Source: Candidatus Eisenbergiella stercoravium (GTDB lineage: Bacteria; Bacillota; Clostridia; Lachnospirales; Lachnospiraceae). From it: 64,000 nt of DNA. Positions 49,009-58,976 of this stretch are shown here, one piece after another. The stretch's first letter is position 1, and each line of letters begins with the position of its first letter. The stretch covers positions 1-64,000 of the forward strand of contig DXHY01000030.1 of the NCBI GenBank assembly GCA_019113175.1, read 5' to 3'. Position numbers and translations under genes: made by a program. The notes under the pieces were generated by a model. That model worked only from the letters and a program-made list of their open reading frames with translations. It was not told the DNA's origin and ran no database searches.

Positions 49009-49052
49009 TTGTTCTTTGAAAACTCCTTTGTTATAATGTGTTTATCGTTAAA
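49009..49052 (+). promoter_or_regulatory. Promoter and operator of the LacI gene
   Basis: TTGTTC (49009-49014), 17 nt, TATAAT (49032-49037). Next to it is TTTATCGTTAAA (49041-49052), a central-CG site typical of LacI regulators. The same element, in reverse orientation, occurs at 50419-50430. Confidence 0.8.
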
Positions 49053-49074
49053 TTAAGCGAGGAGGAGAGTAGGC

Positions 49075-50118
49075 ATGGTAACATTAAAGGAAATCGCGAA
49101 AGAATGTAATGTTTCAGCGACGACCGTGTCGAATATCCTGAATGGGAAGACCAATGTGGGGGAGGAAACCAGGAAAAGGGTACTGGAGGTGGTCCGGCTT
49201 CGGGGATATCAGCCCAATTATATTGCCCAGGGGCTGCGGAACCGCAGGACGAAGATGATCGGTATAATCGCGGAGGATATCGCGCAGTTTTCCACTCCTG
49301 TGATCATGGAAGGTATTATGGAATACTTTGAAGAGATGGATTACCGCGCCATGATAGAGAATCTGCGGCTGTATGCCAGATGGAGCGATTCCTGGTACGA
49401 TGATGAGAAAGCCTATCGGTCTATGCTGGAACCTGCGCTGCAGGAGCTTCTTTCCATTAAAGTGGACGGCATGATCTACATAGCGGGTCATGCGAGAACC
49501 CTGCGCAATTTCCCGAACGAGACATCCCTTCCTTCGGTGATGGTATATGCTTATACGGATTCAGCCCGTGTTCCCTCTGTGGTGATCGATGATGAGCAGG
49601 GAGCTTATGATATGACGAAATATCTGATTTCTATGGGGCACAGAGACATTGCGGTGCTGGCAGGTAGAGCGGATAATATTCATACTCAGAAGCGTCTGAA
49701 CGGATATCAGAGAGCCTTATTTGAATCGCGGATTCTGTATAATCCCGGCTGGATTTTCTATGGAGACTGGAATAAGGAATCGGGTTATCGGCTGGCGGAT
49801 AAGCTGTACCGTACAGGGGCAACGGCTTTGTTCTGCATGTCCGACTGTATGGCAGGCGGACTGTACAACTATTTTTATGAGAAGGGAATCCGGGTGGGAG
49901 AGGATATTTCCATAACGGGATTTGATAATCAGGAAATGGCGGAATATCTGAGTCCCGGACTGACTACTATGGAACTGAATCTTCACCGGATTGGACATGA
50001 GGCAGCGAGAATTTTGCTTGATCGTCTGGCTTTGGAGGATGGTGAAGGTGCGGAGAAAGAGACAGAACTGTACATCCCCTGTAATTTTATTGAACGGAAG
50101 TCGGTGAAACGGATTTGA
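49075..50118 (+). CDS. LacI family transcriptional regulator
   Basis: The 347-residue protein has the LacI helix-turn-helix and hinge (VTLKEIAKECNVSATTVSNILNG, residues 1-23) and a periplasmic-binding-like effector domain. The matching operator at its own promoter and at the transporter promoter implies autoregulation and control of the xylan importer. The likely inducer is a xylo- or arabino-oligosaccharide. Confidence 0.93.
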   Translation: MVTLKEIAKECNVSATTVSNILNGKTNVGEETRKRVLEVVRLRGYQPNYIAQGLRNRRTKMIGIIAEDIAQFSTPVIMEGIMEYFEEMDYRAMIENLRLYARWSDSWYDDEKAYRSMLEPALQELLSIKVDGMIYIAGHARTLRNFPNETSLPSVMVYAYTDSARVPSVVIDDEQGAYDMTKYLISMGHRDIAVLAGRADNIHTQKRLNGYQRALFESRILYNPGWIFYGDWNKESGYRLADKLYRTGATALFCMSDCMAGGLYNYFYEKGIRVGEDISITGFDNQEMAEYLSPGLTTMELNLHRIGHEAARILLDRLALEDGEGAEKETELYIPCNFIERKSVKRI

Positions 50119-50166
50119 CCGGAAATCGCGGCTGGAAAAAGTGTTGATGTAAAGACTTGATACCTG

Positions 50167-50213
50167 AAAAAGAGCGTTTAAGAAGAAAAAATCTTTTTGA
50201 ATGCTCTTTTTTT
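50167..50213 (+). terminator. Terminator of the LacI gene
   Basis: AAAAAGAGCGTT pairs with AATGCTCTTTTT around an inner AAGAAAAAATCTTTTT hairpin, followed by Ts. The 50214-50372 interval is very AT-rich and has no gene. Confidence 0.8.
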
Positions 50214-50372
50214 GACTGTATGGTCTGAAAAAGAAATGTGTTATCAAACGATAAATTAAAATAAAGAAATTAGAAAATTAGTAAAATGAGACAAAAACGC
50301 ATGTGAAATAGGGATAAATAAAATTACAAATTGTTAAAATCGTGAAAAAATAGCACGATAACAAAAGAAATA

Positions 50373-50430
50373 TTGACAATAATGCGTAAGCAGATGTATA
50401 ATGCAAACAGAAAGTAAGTTTAACGATAAA
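50373..50430 (+). promoter_or_regulatory. Promoter and LacI operator of the sugar importer operon
   Basis: TTGACA (50373-50378), 18 nt, TATAAT (50397-50402). TTTAACGATAAA (50419-50430) lies about 10 nt after the start site and is the reverse complement of the element at 49041. A partial copy (AAACGATAAA) is at 50246. Confidence 0.82.
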
Positions 50431-50507
50431 CAAAGGCGACAGACCAAATGAACTGCCGAGTTAAATTCTGGTTGTGAAAGGTTTGGGCCTGTGAAGGGAG
50501 GATGCAG

Positions 50508-51428
50508 ATGAAACTGTTTGCAGACAAAAAGAAATGGAATTCCATAAAGCTGTTTCTGTTTATACTTCCATTTCTCATTCTTGTATTCATTTTTTCCTAT
50601 TATCCGTTGTATGGCTGGGTCTATGCATTTTATGATTACAGACCGCCAAGGCCTTTTTCGGATGCTGAGTTTGTGGGGCTGAAATGGTTTAAATCCCTGG
50701 TTGAAAACGATATCAAGATCAATCAGCTGCTGCAGGTGTTGAAAAACACTTTTGCCATGAGCGCCATTACGCTGGGAACCTCCTGGCTGCCCATGTTTTT
50801 TGCAGTGTTCCTGAATGAAATCAAGTGTGTTCCGTTTAGAAAGTTTGTGCAGACTGTAACCACGCTTCCGAATTTCATCAGCTGGGTTCTTGTATATTCT
50901 GTTGCATTCAGCCTGTTCAACAGTACTGGTATGATAAATACGCTGCTGACCAATCTGGGGCTGATAGAGGAACCGATTCTTCTGTTGCAGTCGTCGGAAC
51001 ATGTGTGGCTGACTCAGTGGCTGTGGCTGACCTGGAAGAATCTGGGGTGGTCGGCAATCATGTATATAGCCGGAATTTCCAGCATTGACGATGAACTGTT
51101 TCAGGCTGCGAAGGTGGATGGGGCAACCCGGATGCAGATCATCCGTCATATTACGATTCCCAGCCTGCTTCCTACATTCTTCGTGCTGCTGATGATGAAT
51201 ATCGGTAACTTCCTTTCCAATGGAATGGAGCAGTATTACGTGTTCCAGAACGCTTTTAACAAGGAACACATTCAGGTGCTTGATCTGTATGTTTATAACC
51301 TGGCAATGGGAAGCGGCAGTTATTCCGTGTCGGTTGCTCTGAGTATGCTGAAGAGTGTTGTAAGTGTCATTCTTCTGGTAACTGCAAATACTGTTTCCAA
51401 GCTGACGCGCGGAGAGAGTTTCCTGTGA
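50508..51428 (+). CDS. ABC transporter permease, LplB type
   Basis: A 306-residue sugar permease with six helices and the EAA loop around DDELFQAAKVDGATRMQ. The start at 50508 is better spaced from GGGAGG than 50502. This family imports oligosaccharides and works with an ATPase encoded elsewhere (MsmK-like). Confidence 0.93.
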   Translation: MKLFADKKKWNSIKLFLFILPFLILVFIFSYYPLYGWVYAFYDYRPPRPFSDAEFVGLKWFKSLVENDIKINQLLQVLKNTFAMSAITLGTSWLPMFFAVFLNEIKCVPFRKFVQTVTTLPNFISWVLVYSVAFSLFNSTGMINTLLTNLGLIEEPILLLQSSEHVWLTQWLWLTWKNLGWSAIMYIAGISSIDDELFQAAKVDGATRMQIIRHITIPSLLPTFFVLLMMNIGNFLSNGMEQYYVFQNAFNKEHIQVLDLYVYNLAMGSGSYSVSVALSMLKSVVSVILLVTANTVSKLTRGESFL

Positions 51429-51453
51429 TGAGAGTGAAGGGAGAAGAGCATTT

Positions 51454-52380
51454 ATGAACAAAACAGCAGTCGGTAGAAAGAAAAAAATTCATCAGAGCTT
51501 CGGCGACCGGATGGTCAGCGTGGTCTGCTATGCTATCTTTTCGGTTTGCGCGATCCTGTGCATCTATCCTTTTTACTACATATTCATTAATACGATCAGT
51601 GCCAATGATTTAAGCTCGAGAGGGGCCATCCTGTTCTGGCCGCAGGGGGTTCACCTGAAAAATTATGCCAGCGCCCTTCAGATTGATGGACTGTTCCAGG
51701 CGGCCAAGATATCTGTCATGCGTACAGTGATTGGTACAGCCTGCACGGTGAGCGCTTCTGCTTTTCTGGGATTCATGTTTACCCAGGAAAAAATGTGGCA
51801 TCGGAAAATATGGTATCGTTTTGTAGTTGCAACCATGTATTTTAACGCTGGTATCATTCCCTGGTTTCTGATTATGAAGAATATGGGACTGACCAACAAT
51901 TTCTGGGGATATATCCTTCCGGCAATTGTGTCTCCGTTTCATATTGTCCTGACCAAAACCTTCGTGGAATCCATACCGAAAGAGCTGCAGGAAGCCGCGG
52001 AAATTGATGGCGCAGGAATTATGACTGTTTTCTTCAAAATCATGGTTCCGGTTATCAAGCCGATCATGGCAACAGTAGCCATTTTCGCCGCTGTGAATCA
52101 GTGGAATGCATTCCAGGATACCCTGCTTCTGGTAACGGACACCAAACTATATCCGCTCCAGTTTGTACTGTATCAGTATCTGAATCAGGCAAGCTCTTTG
52201 TCCGCACTGGTTAATACCAGCAGTTCCAGCTCCCTGGCTGCAGCAGCCGCTACCACACAGACGGCGACAAGTATTCGTATGACGATTACGGTTATCGTGG
52301 TTCTGCCGATTATGATGGTATATCCGTTCTTCCAGAAATATTTTGTCAAAGGAATCATGATCGGTGCTGTTAAGGGATAA
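51454..52380 (+). CDS. ABC transporter permease, LplC/YtcP type
   Basis: A 308-residue permease with the EAA loop ESIPKELQEAAEIDGAG. It is the partner of the previous permease. The downstream gap holds an 8-bp GC hairpin (52439-52459) before the binding-protein gene, probably to raise the abundance of the latter's message. Confidence 0.93.
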   Translation: MNKTAVGRKKKIHQSFGDRMVSVVCYAIFSVCAILCIYPFYYIFINTISANDLSSRGAILFWPQGVHLKNYASALQIDGLFQAAKISVMRTVIGTACTVSASAFLGFMFTQEKMWHRKIWYRFVVATMYFNAGIIPWFLIMKNMGLTNNFWGYILPAIVSPFHIVLTKTFVESIPKELQEAAEIDGAGIMTVFFKIMVPVIKPIMATVAIFAAVNQWNAFQDTLLLVTDTKLYPLQFVLYQYLNQASSLSALVNTSSSSSLAAAAATTQTATSIRMTITVIVVLPIMMVYPFFQKYFVKGIMIGAVKG

Positions 52381-52438
52381 GGATACCGGGAACATAATGA
52401 AGTCAATAAGCCTGCAGAGTCCGGGCTGTATCGTGTGA

Positions 52439-52459
52439 ACGGCCGGATTGCCCGGCCGT
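52439..52459 (+). repeat. Intercistronic hairpin before the binding protein
   Basis: ACGGCCGG pairs with CCGGCCGT around ATTGC. It has no T-run, so it may be an RNA-processing or stability element. Confidence 0.65.
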
Positions 52460-52526
52460 CATCCCAAAACGTGATAAATGGAAGATTGTCTTCCGTTTAT
52501 AAATATTAAATTTAAGGAGGTATTAC

Positions 52527-54323
52527 ATGAAAAAGCGTATTGTATCCCTGCTTCTGACATCTGTCATGACCGCTTCCATGATTTTAAGCGGATGCGGCGG
52601 AAGTACATCCACAGAGGCGCCTGCAGAGTCTCAGAGCGAAGCTGCTGAAGTACCTGCGTCAGACAGCGCTTCAGAGGAAAGCGTATCTACGGAGGCTGCT
52701 TCAGAGGACAGTGCTTCCGCACCTGTGGCAAACCATGACGAAGAGCTGACACTGGAGGTTTATGATGTGGCGGCCAACTATCAGGGACTTCAGACCGGCT
52801 GGTTCGGCAAGATCCTGAAGGATGAGTTCAACCTGGTCCTGAACATCATCGCGCCGCAGGTATCCGGAGACGGAGAGGCCCTGTACCAGACCAGGACGGC
52901 GGCCGGAAATCTGGGAGATATCATTCTTCTGGACAATGCGGATATGGTGGAGTGTGTCGACGTTGGCCTGGTGGCGGACATCAGCGGCGACATCCAGAAT
53001 TACCCCAACCTGATGAAGTACTGGGAGCAGATCGAAATGTTCAATGAAGGGATCGGAGACGGCGTATGGGCGATCCCCACGGAAATGAACACCAACGGCC
53101 CTACCGCTTATATGTCGGAAACGGCGGGCACCATGCCCAGACTTCCCTGGGATTTCTATACGGAGCTGGGAAGGCCGGAGCTGAACACCCTGGACGACCT
53201 GCTTCAGGTCCTTGCGGACATGCAGGCAGCGCATCCGACCAATGAGGCCGGCGATCCCGCTTACGGCATCACCATGTGGAAGGACTGGGACAGCACTTCC
53301 ATTGAAAATGTCAACCAGCTGACCAAGTGGTACGGACAGGAAGTAAACGGTTCCGTGATGATCGGCTATGACAACAGCATCACCCCTCTGACCGACAAGG
53401 AAGGGGCTTATTACAAGATGCTGAAGTTCTTCTTCCAGGCAAATCAGATGGGCCTGATCGATCCGGACTCCGCGACGCAGGACTGGAACTCTGCCTGTGA
53501 CAAGATGAAGACCAAGAGAACCTATCTGGTATGGAATAACTGGATGCAGGGCTTCACCAACTCCCCGACGATCGGCGAGGCGGGCGCGAACTATATGGGA
53601 ATCCCGATCGCGGACATGCAGGTTTTCCAGACTTCTGATACGTATTACGGAAGCGGACGCTGCTTCGCGATCGGCGCTCAGGTGAGCGAAGAGAACAAGC
53701 TGCGTATCCTGGAGTTCCTTGACTGGCTGGCATCTCCGGAAGGACTGATGAAGCAGCATATCGGTAACGAAGGAACGATCTATACCGTGAATGAAGACGG
53801 CACCTGCACGCTTACCGAGGACGGCTACAACAGATTTACCTCTGAGATCATAATTCCCGAAGAAGAGGGCGGCGGAAACTGGACGGATGGAAACAACCAG
53901 ATCAACCAGTGGATCGTTTCCGGTTTCGAGATCAATCCCAATACCGGCGAGACCTACAGCAGCGATCTGTGGGCTTCTTATCTGGAAAAGAACAACACCA
54001 AGACCACCCAGGAATACAACGAGCATTTTGACTGCAAGAATGAAGTGGATTACCTGGAGAAGAACGGCATGATGTCTCCGGTTCCCAGCGTCAACCTGAT
54101 CCTGGATATCGACACCACGGATATCGGCCTGATCCGCAGCCAGTGCAAGACGATCGTGTGCGACAGCTCCTGGCAGGCAGTTTTCGCAGCGGACGAGGCG
54201 GAATTTGAGGCAATCTGGGATAATATGTGCACGCAGCTGGAAGGCTTCGGATGGCAGCAGCTGGTGGAATTTGACACCGCGAAGTATCAGCCTGTGATCG
54301 AGGCCAGAAAAGCGGCTATGTAA
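52527..54323 (+). CDS. Extracellular solute-binding lipoprotein of the xylan importer
   Basis: The 598-residue protein has a lipobox (LSGCGG, Cys23), a Glu/Ser/Ala-rich linker of about 40 residues, and a large family-1-like sugar-binding fold of the LipO type. It delivers oligosaccharides to the LplB/LplC permeases. AAGGAGGTATTAC precedes it. Its size is normal for this group. The long antisense frame across it is a shadow. Confidence 0.92.
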   Translation: MKKRIVSLLLTSVMTASMILSGCGGSTSTEAPAESQSEAAEVPASDSASEESVSTEAASEDSASAPVANHDEELTLEVYDVAANYQGLQTGWFGKILKDEFNLVLNIIAPQVSGDGEALYQTRTAAGNLGDIILLDNADMVECVDVGLVADISGDIQNYPNLMKYWEQIEMFNEGIGDGVWAIPTEMNTNGPTAYMSETAGTMPRLPWDFYTELGRPELNTLDDLLQVLADMQAAHPTNEAGDPAYGITMWKDWDSTSIENVNQLTKWYGQEVNGSVMIGYDNSITPLTDKEGAYYKMLKFFFQANQMGLIDPDSATQDWNSACDKMKTKRTYLVWNNWMQGFTNSPTIGEAGANYMGIPIADMQVFQTSDTYYGSGRCFAIGAQVSEENKLRILEFLDWLASPEGLMKQHIGNEGTIYTVNEDGTCTLTEDGYNRFTSEIIIPEEEGGGNWTDGNNQINQWIVSGFEINPNTGETYSSDLWASYLEKNNTKTTQEYNEHFDCKNEVDYLEKNGMMSPVPSVNLILDIDTTDIGLIRSQCKTIVCDSSWQAVFAADEAEFEAIWDNMCTQLEGFGWQQLVEFDTAKYQPVIEARKAAM

Positions 54324-54357
54324 TTTCGCATAACAGCAAGAGACCGAAAGGGATGCA

Positions 54358-54388
54358 GGGGGGACGGCGGAAGCTGTCCTCCCTTTTT
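54358..54388 (+). terminator. Attenuator or terminator between importer and enzyme genes
   Basis: GGGGGGACGGC pairs with GCTGTCCTCCC and is followed by five Ts. It lies 23 nt before the next start, so part of the transcription probably stops here and the enzymes are made at a lower level. Confidence 0.8.
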
Positions 54389-54410
54389 CTGGGAAAAAGG
54401 AGGGATTGGT

Positions 54411-57400
54411 ATGAGTCTGAAGGAAGTATATCAGCCATATTTTAAAATCGGCGCTGCGGTAGGGGAGAACGCGTTTGGGCGTCCGGCGGCACTGTATCAT
54501 TTGCGGCAGGAATACGATTCCATTACCTGTGAAAATGATATGAAACCGGAAAAACTTCTGGATGAAAAAGAGAACAGAAGGGATCCTGGCAAATATGACA
54601 GAGATCCTGCGGTAAATCCTGAAGCGGCAAGAAAGTATCTGGAATATGCAAAAGAAAATGGAATGCGGATGAGGGGGCATACGCTGGTATGGCACAATCA
54701 GACGCCCAGGTGGTTTTTTGCCAGAGGGTATGAAATGGGAGAGAATGCGCCTTTGGCAGACCGGGAAACGATGCTGGCACGGCTGGACGGATACATCCGT
54801 TCGGTGATGACGTTCGTGCAGGAGGAATATCCCGGTATCATTTACGCCTGGGATGTGGTGAATGAAGCGGTAGAGGATGGAGGAATCCGGCCGTCCCTCT
54901 GGACGCAGACTGTGGGAGAGGACTATATTCTGCAGGCGTTTCGGATCGCAAGAAAATATGCGGCGCCTTCAGTCAGCCTTTTTTATAATGATTACGATAC
55001 CTTCCTTCCGTGGAAAAGGGAGGTGATCTGCGAACGCATCCTGAAGCCGCTGCTCGCGGAAGGACTGGTGGACGGTATGGGGATGCAGTCCCATATGACC
55101 ATGGAGAAGCCGGAGCTTTCCGAATATGAAAAGAGCCTGAGAACCTACGGCGCGCTGGGGCTGGAAATTCATGTGACGGAGCTGGATATTCATAACACGG
55201 ACTCTTCCGCCATTTCCATGGAAGCGCTGGCTGACCGCTACCGGAGACTGTTTTCCATTCTGGTACGGGCGAAGAAGGAAGGCGCAGCCAATGTGACGAA
55301 TGTGACTTTCTGGGGGCTGCAGGATGAGGAAAGCTGGCTGACCGGTTTCCGGGGAGCAAAAAGCTTTCCGCTGCTGTTCTGGAAAGGATATCGGCCGAAA
55401 GAGGCATATGGAGCCGTGCTCGCCGTACCGGGGATAGTGGAAGGGGATGCGCAGGACCGTCTGCCTGGCGGACAGCGATTTGTGTTCTGGGAAAGGGAGC
55501 AGACATACCGGCGGGAATACCATGTAAATCCCATGTCCCCTGCCGCTTCCGATGAAAATGACGGCAGCGCAGAGCACCCTTTTCAAACCATTCAGGCGGC
55601 GGCAGATGTGGCAGGGCCGGGAAGCTGTGTGAAGATTCATGGCGGCGTGTATCGGGAGTGTGTGAGTCCGGCCTTTGGCGGAAACGGGCCGGAGGAAATG
55701 GTATGCTATGAAGCCTTTGGAGATGGAGAGGTGATCATCAAGGCTTCTGAAATCGCGGATGTATTTCGCAGAAGCGAGGGCTGGATTCTGTTTCCTTCTG
55801 AAAGCGCAGAAAAATCTCCTGAGAAAATTCAAATCTGGGAAGTCCGTCTTTCGGAAGGGAATCTGAAGAACAAATTTGTCGGATACAATCCCTTCTGTGC
55901 TGTGAATATCCTTCATGACCGGCTTTTTATTGAGTATGAAAAAACGGATATGACCACTTATCTGAACAGAAGGGGAATGGTGTTCTGCGATGGAAAACCG
56001 CTCGTTCAGGTGGCTCTGTATAATCAGATGGCAGAGATCCCCGGCTCCTACTGGGTAGAGGCCAACGGGCAGACCGTTCATTTCCGGCTGGAGGATGACG
56101 GGGACCCGGCGGAACATTTGATCGAACTGACATGCAGGGAGCAGTGCTTCGCGCCTGCCGAACCCTTTCTTTCTTATATAAAAGTGAAGGGCCTGACCTG
56201 CGCCCATGCGGCGACAGGAGCTCCTGTACCGCAGAGAGGAGCGATTTCCTGCCACAGAGGACATCATTGGGTGATTGAGGATTGTAAAGTCGACTGGTCC
56301 AACGGAGTGGGGATTGATATTGGGAATGAATGCTGGCATCACACCCACAGGGACGGGGAGATCATCGGGCACACGGTGGTGAGAGGCTGTGAAATCCGGA
56401 ACGCGGGTGTCTGCGGAATCGCGGGCCTGTTTGCCACGGATCTGCTGATTGAGGATAATCTGATCGAAGGGACCGGCTGGCAGAAAATGGAGCTTTCCTG
56501 GGAAGCAGGCGGTATTAAGGTGCATAACAGCCTGCGCAGCCTGATCCGGAGAAATATTTTTCGGAATACTTTCCGCGCAGACCATCTCTGGATGGATGTG
56601 GGAAATGAAAATAACCGGATCACCGGAAATCTGTTCCTGGATGGAATTGAACAGAGAGAAGCGATATTTATTGAATGTTCCAGAGAAGGGGTCAATCTGA
56701 TCGACAACAACATTTTCTGGAACGTGGAGGGACGGTTCCGTCCCGAAGAGGTACCAGTGGAGCCGGGCAGTAAAGGATGGTACAAGATGGAGGAACACGG
56801 TGTGGTGAACGGCTATGCGGTATACGGAGAGGGAACGGACCGGCTGCATGTGGTTCACAACCTGATCGGCTGCTGCCGCAGCGCCGGATACTATGGAAAA
56901 CCGGTTGCCTTCCGGATTTCAAATCGCGGAAGAGGCGGAACCGCAAGGGAAGCCGTGATTTCCAATAATCTGTTCTATGACTGCGGGGAAGCGGCTGTCA
57001 AGTTCCCGACAAAGGACAACGATGCGCAGGGAAATCTTTATGTAAAGATGCCGGGCGGATATCTGCGTGTGCTGTATCCCGCTCCGGAGAACTGTCTGGA
57101 TCTGGATGCCTGGCAGGAATTCTTCGGCTTTGACAGGGAAGGACAGGAAGGCTGGTTTGATATTTCGATGGATACAAAAAACTGCCGCATGATCCTGATG
57201 GAGAAGGAAGATGCTTTCGGAGGACAACTCTCACATGACGGCAGGCACCTGTATGCACGACGGATGGACCAGATTGTTGAAGTGAGAGGGCGCGCGGAGG
57301 TCTCTGAAGACTTTTACGGAATGGTTCGCGGAGAACGCAGCCTGCCCGGACCATTTGCGCAGCTCAGGCCGGGGCATAAATATGATCTTGACCCGAGAAA

Positions 57401-57434
57401 AAGTCATCAACAAAAAACGGAGGAAAATCAATGA
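54411..57434 (+). CDS. Fusion of a GH10 xylanase and a GH120-like beta-helix glycosidase
   Basis: A single 1007-residue frame. Residues 1-340 are a GH10 barrel with the acid/base Glu152 (WDVVNEAVE) and nucleophile Glu257 (HVTELDIH). Residues about 368-1000 are a right-handed beta-helix starting [17 protein letters not shown] and [16 protein letters not shown], like GH120 beta-xylosidases. Candidate catalytic residues there are Asp729 (HLWMDVGNE) and Glu755 (AIFIECSRE). It would cut xylan internally and trim xylose from the ends in one polypeptide. No signal peptide: an intracellular enzyme. It overlaps the GH51 gene by 4 nt. The GH120 assignment rests on local resemblance and is less sure than GH10. 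Confidence 0.85.
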   Translation: MSLKEVYQPYFKIGAAVGENAFGRPAALYHLRQEYDSITCENDMKPEKLLDEKENRRDPGKYDRDPAVNPEAARKYLEYAKENGMRMRGHTLVWHNQTPRWFFARGYEMGENAPLADRETMLARLDGYIRSVMTFVQEEYPGIIYAWDVVNEAVEDGGIRPSLWTQTVGEDYILQAFRIARKYAAPSVSLFYNDYDTFLPWKREVICERILKPLLAEGLVDGMGMQSHMTMEKPELSEYEKSLRTYGALGLEIHVTELDIHNTDSSAISMEALADRYRRLFSILVRAKKEGAANVTNVTFWGLQDEESWLTGFRGAKSFPLLFWKGYRPKEAYGAVLAVPGIVEGDAQDRLPGGQRFVFWEREQTYRREYHVNPMSPAASDENDGSAEHPFQTIQAAADVAGPGSCVKIHGGVYRECVSPAFGGNGPEEMVCYEAFGDGEVIIKASEIADVFRRSEGWILFPSESAEKSPEKIQIWEVRLSEGNLKNKFVGYNPFCAVNILHDRLFIEYEKTDMTTYLNRRGMVFCDGKPLVQVALYNQMAEIPGSYWVEANGQTVHFRLEDDGDPAEHLIELTCREQCFAPAEPFLSYIKVKGLTCAHAATGAPVPQRGAISCHRGHHWVIEDCKVDWSNGVGIDIGNECWHHTHRDGEIIGHTVVRGCEIRNAGVCGIAGLFATDLLIEDNLIEGTGWQKMELSWEAGGIKVHNSLRSLIRRNIFRNTFRADHLWMDVGNENNRITGNLFLDGIEQREAIFIECSREGVNLIDNNIFWNVEGRFRPEEVPVEPGSKGWYKMEEHGVVNGYAVYGEGTDRLHVVHNLIGCCRSAGYYGKPVAFRISNRGRGGTAREAVISNNLFYDCGEAAVKFPTKDNDAQGNLYVKMPGGYLRVLYPAPENCLDLDAWQEFFGFDREGQEGWFDISMDTKNCRMILMEKEDAFGGQLSHDGRHLYARRMDQIVEVRGRAEVSEDFYGMVRGERSLPGPFAQLRPGHKYDLDPRKSHQQKTEENQ

Positions 57435-58939
57435 TAAAACTGTATATTAATGAAAAGAAGAAAATGGGCCGGATCAGTCCTGAAATTTATGGACATTTCA
57501 GCGAGCATCTGGGAAGATGTATCTATGAGGGGCTGTATGTCGGGGAGGATTCCCCCATCCCCAATGTGAAGGGCATCCGTACGGATGTGGTGGAGGCGCT
57601 GCGTGAGATCCGCGTGCCGGTGCTTCGCTGGCCGGGAGGCTGCTTTGCGGATGAATATCACTGGAAGGACGGCATCGGGCCGAAAGAAAAGAGGAAGAAG
57701 ATGGTCAATACCCACTGGGGAGGTGTGGTAGAGGACAACAGCTTCGGAACCCATGAGTTTTTTGAACTGTGCGAACAGATCGGCTGCAAGGCATATGTGA
57801 ACGGAAATGTGGGAAGCGGCACGGTGCAGGAGATGAGTGAATGGGTGGAATACATGACGTTTGACGGAATCTCTCCCATGGCTGATCTGCGTAAGGAGAA
57901 CGGAAGGGAAAAGCCATGGAGACTGGACTACTTCGGCGTCGGAAATGAGAACTGGGGATGCGGCGGGAATATGACGCCGGATTACTATGCGCATCTTTAC
58001 CGCAGGTACCAGACCTATGTGCGCTGCTACGATAAAAACGCGCCGGTTTTCAAGATATGCGGCGGAGCGAATGCGGATGATTATGAGTGGACGGATGTGG
58101 TGCTTCGGGAATGCTTCCGCAGTCCTGCACCGCCCCAGGCGCATGGATTTATGGACGGCCTGAGCGTACACTATTATGTAGGGGTGGAAAAAGGGGAGCA
58201 TAAGGGAAGCGCGACGGAGTTTGATGAAGCGCGCTGGTTTGACACTCTTTCCCATGCGGTGAAAATGGAGGAACTGATCAATCGCCACGGCGCTATCATG
58301 GATCGGTACGATCCGGAGAAAAAGATCGGAATGATCGTGGATGAATGGGGCTGCTGGCACGATGTGGAGCCCGGAACCAATCCAGGATTTCTGTATCAGC
58401 AGAATACCATGCGGGATGCATTGACGGCAGGCATCACGCTGAATATCTTCAACAGGCACTGCGACAGGGTGAAGATGGCCTGCATCGCGCAGATGGTCAA
58501 TGTGCTTCAGGCCGTGATTCTGACGGAAGGGCCGAGGATGGTAAAAACGCCCACCTGGTATGTCTTCCACATGTACAGACATCATCAGGGCGCTCAGCTG
58601 GTCGAGAGCTTTCTGGAGGGAGTGGAAAAGATCGGCATGAAGGAAGAGGAGATGGTTCCGAACGTGCAGGAATCCGTCTCCGTGGATGAGGAAGGCGTGA
58701 TAACCATTACGCTGAACAATCTGTCCCTCACCCAGGAACAGGAAATGGAAATTGTGCTGGAAGAGAAAACCTGTGAAAAGGTGGAAGCCACGCTGCTTTG
58801 CGGCGGAATGCGGGATTACAACACCTTTGATATGCCGGAACGCGTGAAAGAGGAGTGTTTTAAGGATTATCAGAGAACGGAGAGGGGACTTCGTCTCCGT
58901 CTCCCGGCCTGCAGCGTTCTGCTTTTGAGAATCGGCTGA
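57431..58939 (+). CDS. GH51 alpha-L-arabinofuranosidase
   Basis: The 502-residue enzyme has acid/base Glu173 ([11 protein letters not shown]) and nucleophile Glu305 (IVDEWGCW), followed by a C-terminal beta-domain. It removes arabinose side chains from arabinoxylan fragments in the cytoplasm. It overlaps the fusion gene (ATGA), which suggests coordinated amounts. Confidence 0.96.
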   Translation: MIKLYINEKKKMGRISPEIYGHFSEHLGRCIYEGLYVGEDSPIPNVKGIRTDVVEALREIRVPVLRWPGGCFADEYHWKDGIGPKEKRKKMVNTHWGGVVEDNSFGTHEFFELCEQIGCKAYVNGNVGSGTVQEMSEWVEYMTFDGISPMADLRKENGREKPWRLDYFGVGNENWGCGGNMTPDYYAHLYRRYQTYVRCYDKNAPVFKICGGANADDYEWTDVVLRECFRSPAPPQAHGFMDGLSVHYYVGVEKGEHKGSATEFDEARWFDTLSHAVKMEELINRHGAIMDRYDPEKKIGMIVDEWGCWHDVEPGTNPGFLYQQNTMRDALTAGITLNIFNRHCDRVKMACIAQMVNVLQAVILTEGPRMVKTPTWYVFHMYRHHQGAQLVESFLEGVEKIGMKEEEMVPNVQESVSVDEEGVITITLNNLSLTQEQEMEIVLEEKTCEKVEATLLCGGMRDYNTFDMPERVKEECFKDYQRTERGLRLRLPACSVLLLRIG

Positions 58940-58976
58940 TCTGTCTGGCCGATCCTGGAGAAAGGAGAAAGAGTAA

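Noticed and set aside
52701-54695. 664-codon open frame antisense to the sugar-binding protein
   Set aside because: It is a shadow of a GC-biased gene: no start signal, no recognisable domain and the opposite strand has a clear protein family.
54969-56858. 629-codon open frame antisense to the GH10 fusion
   Set aside because: Same reason: composition-driven shadow with low-complexity His/Arg/Pro content.
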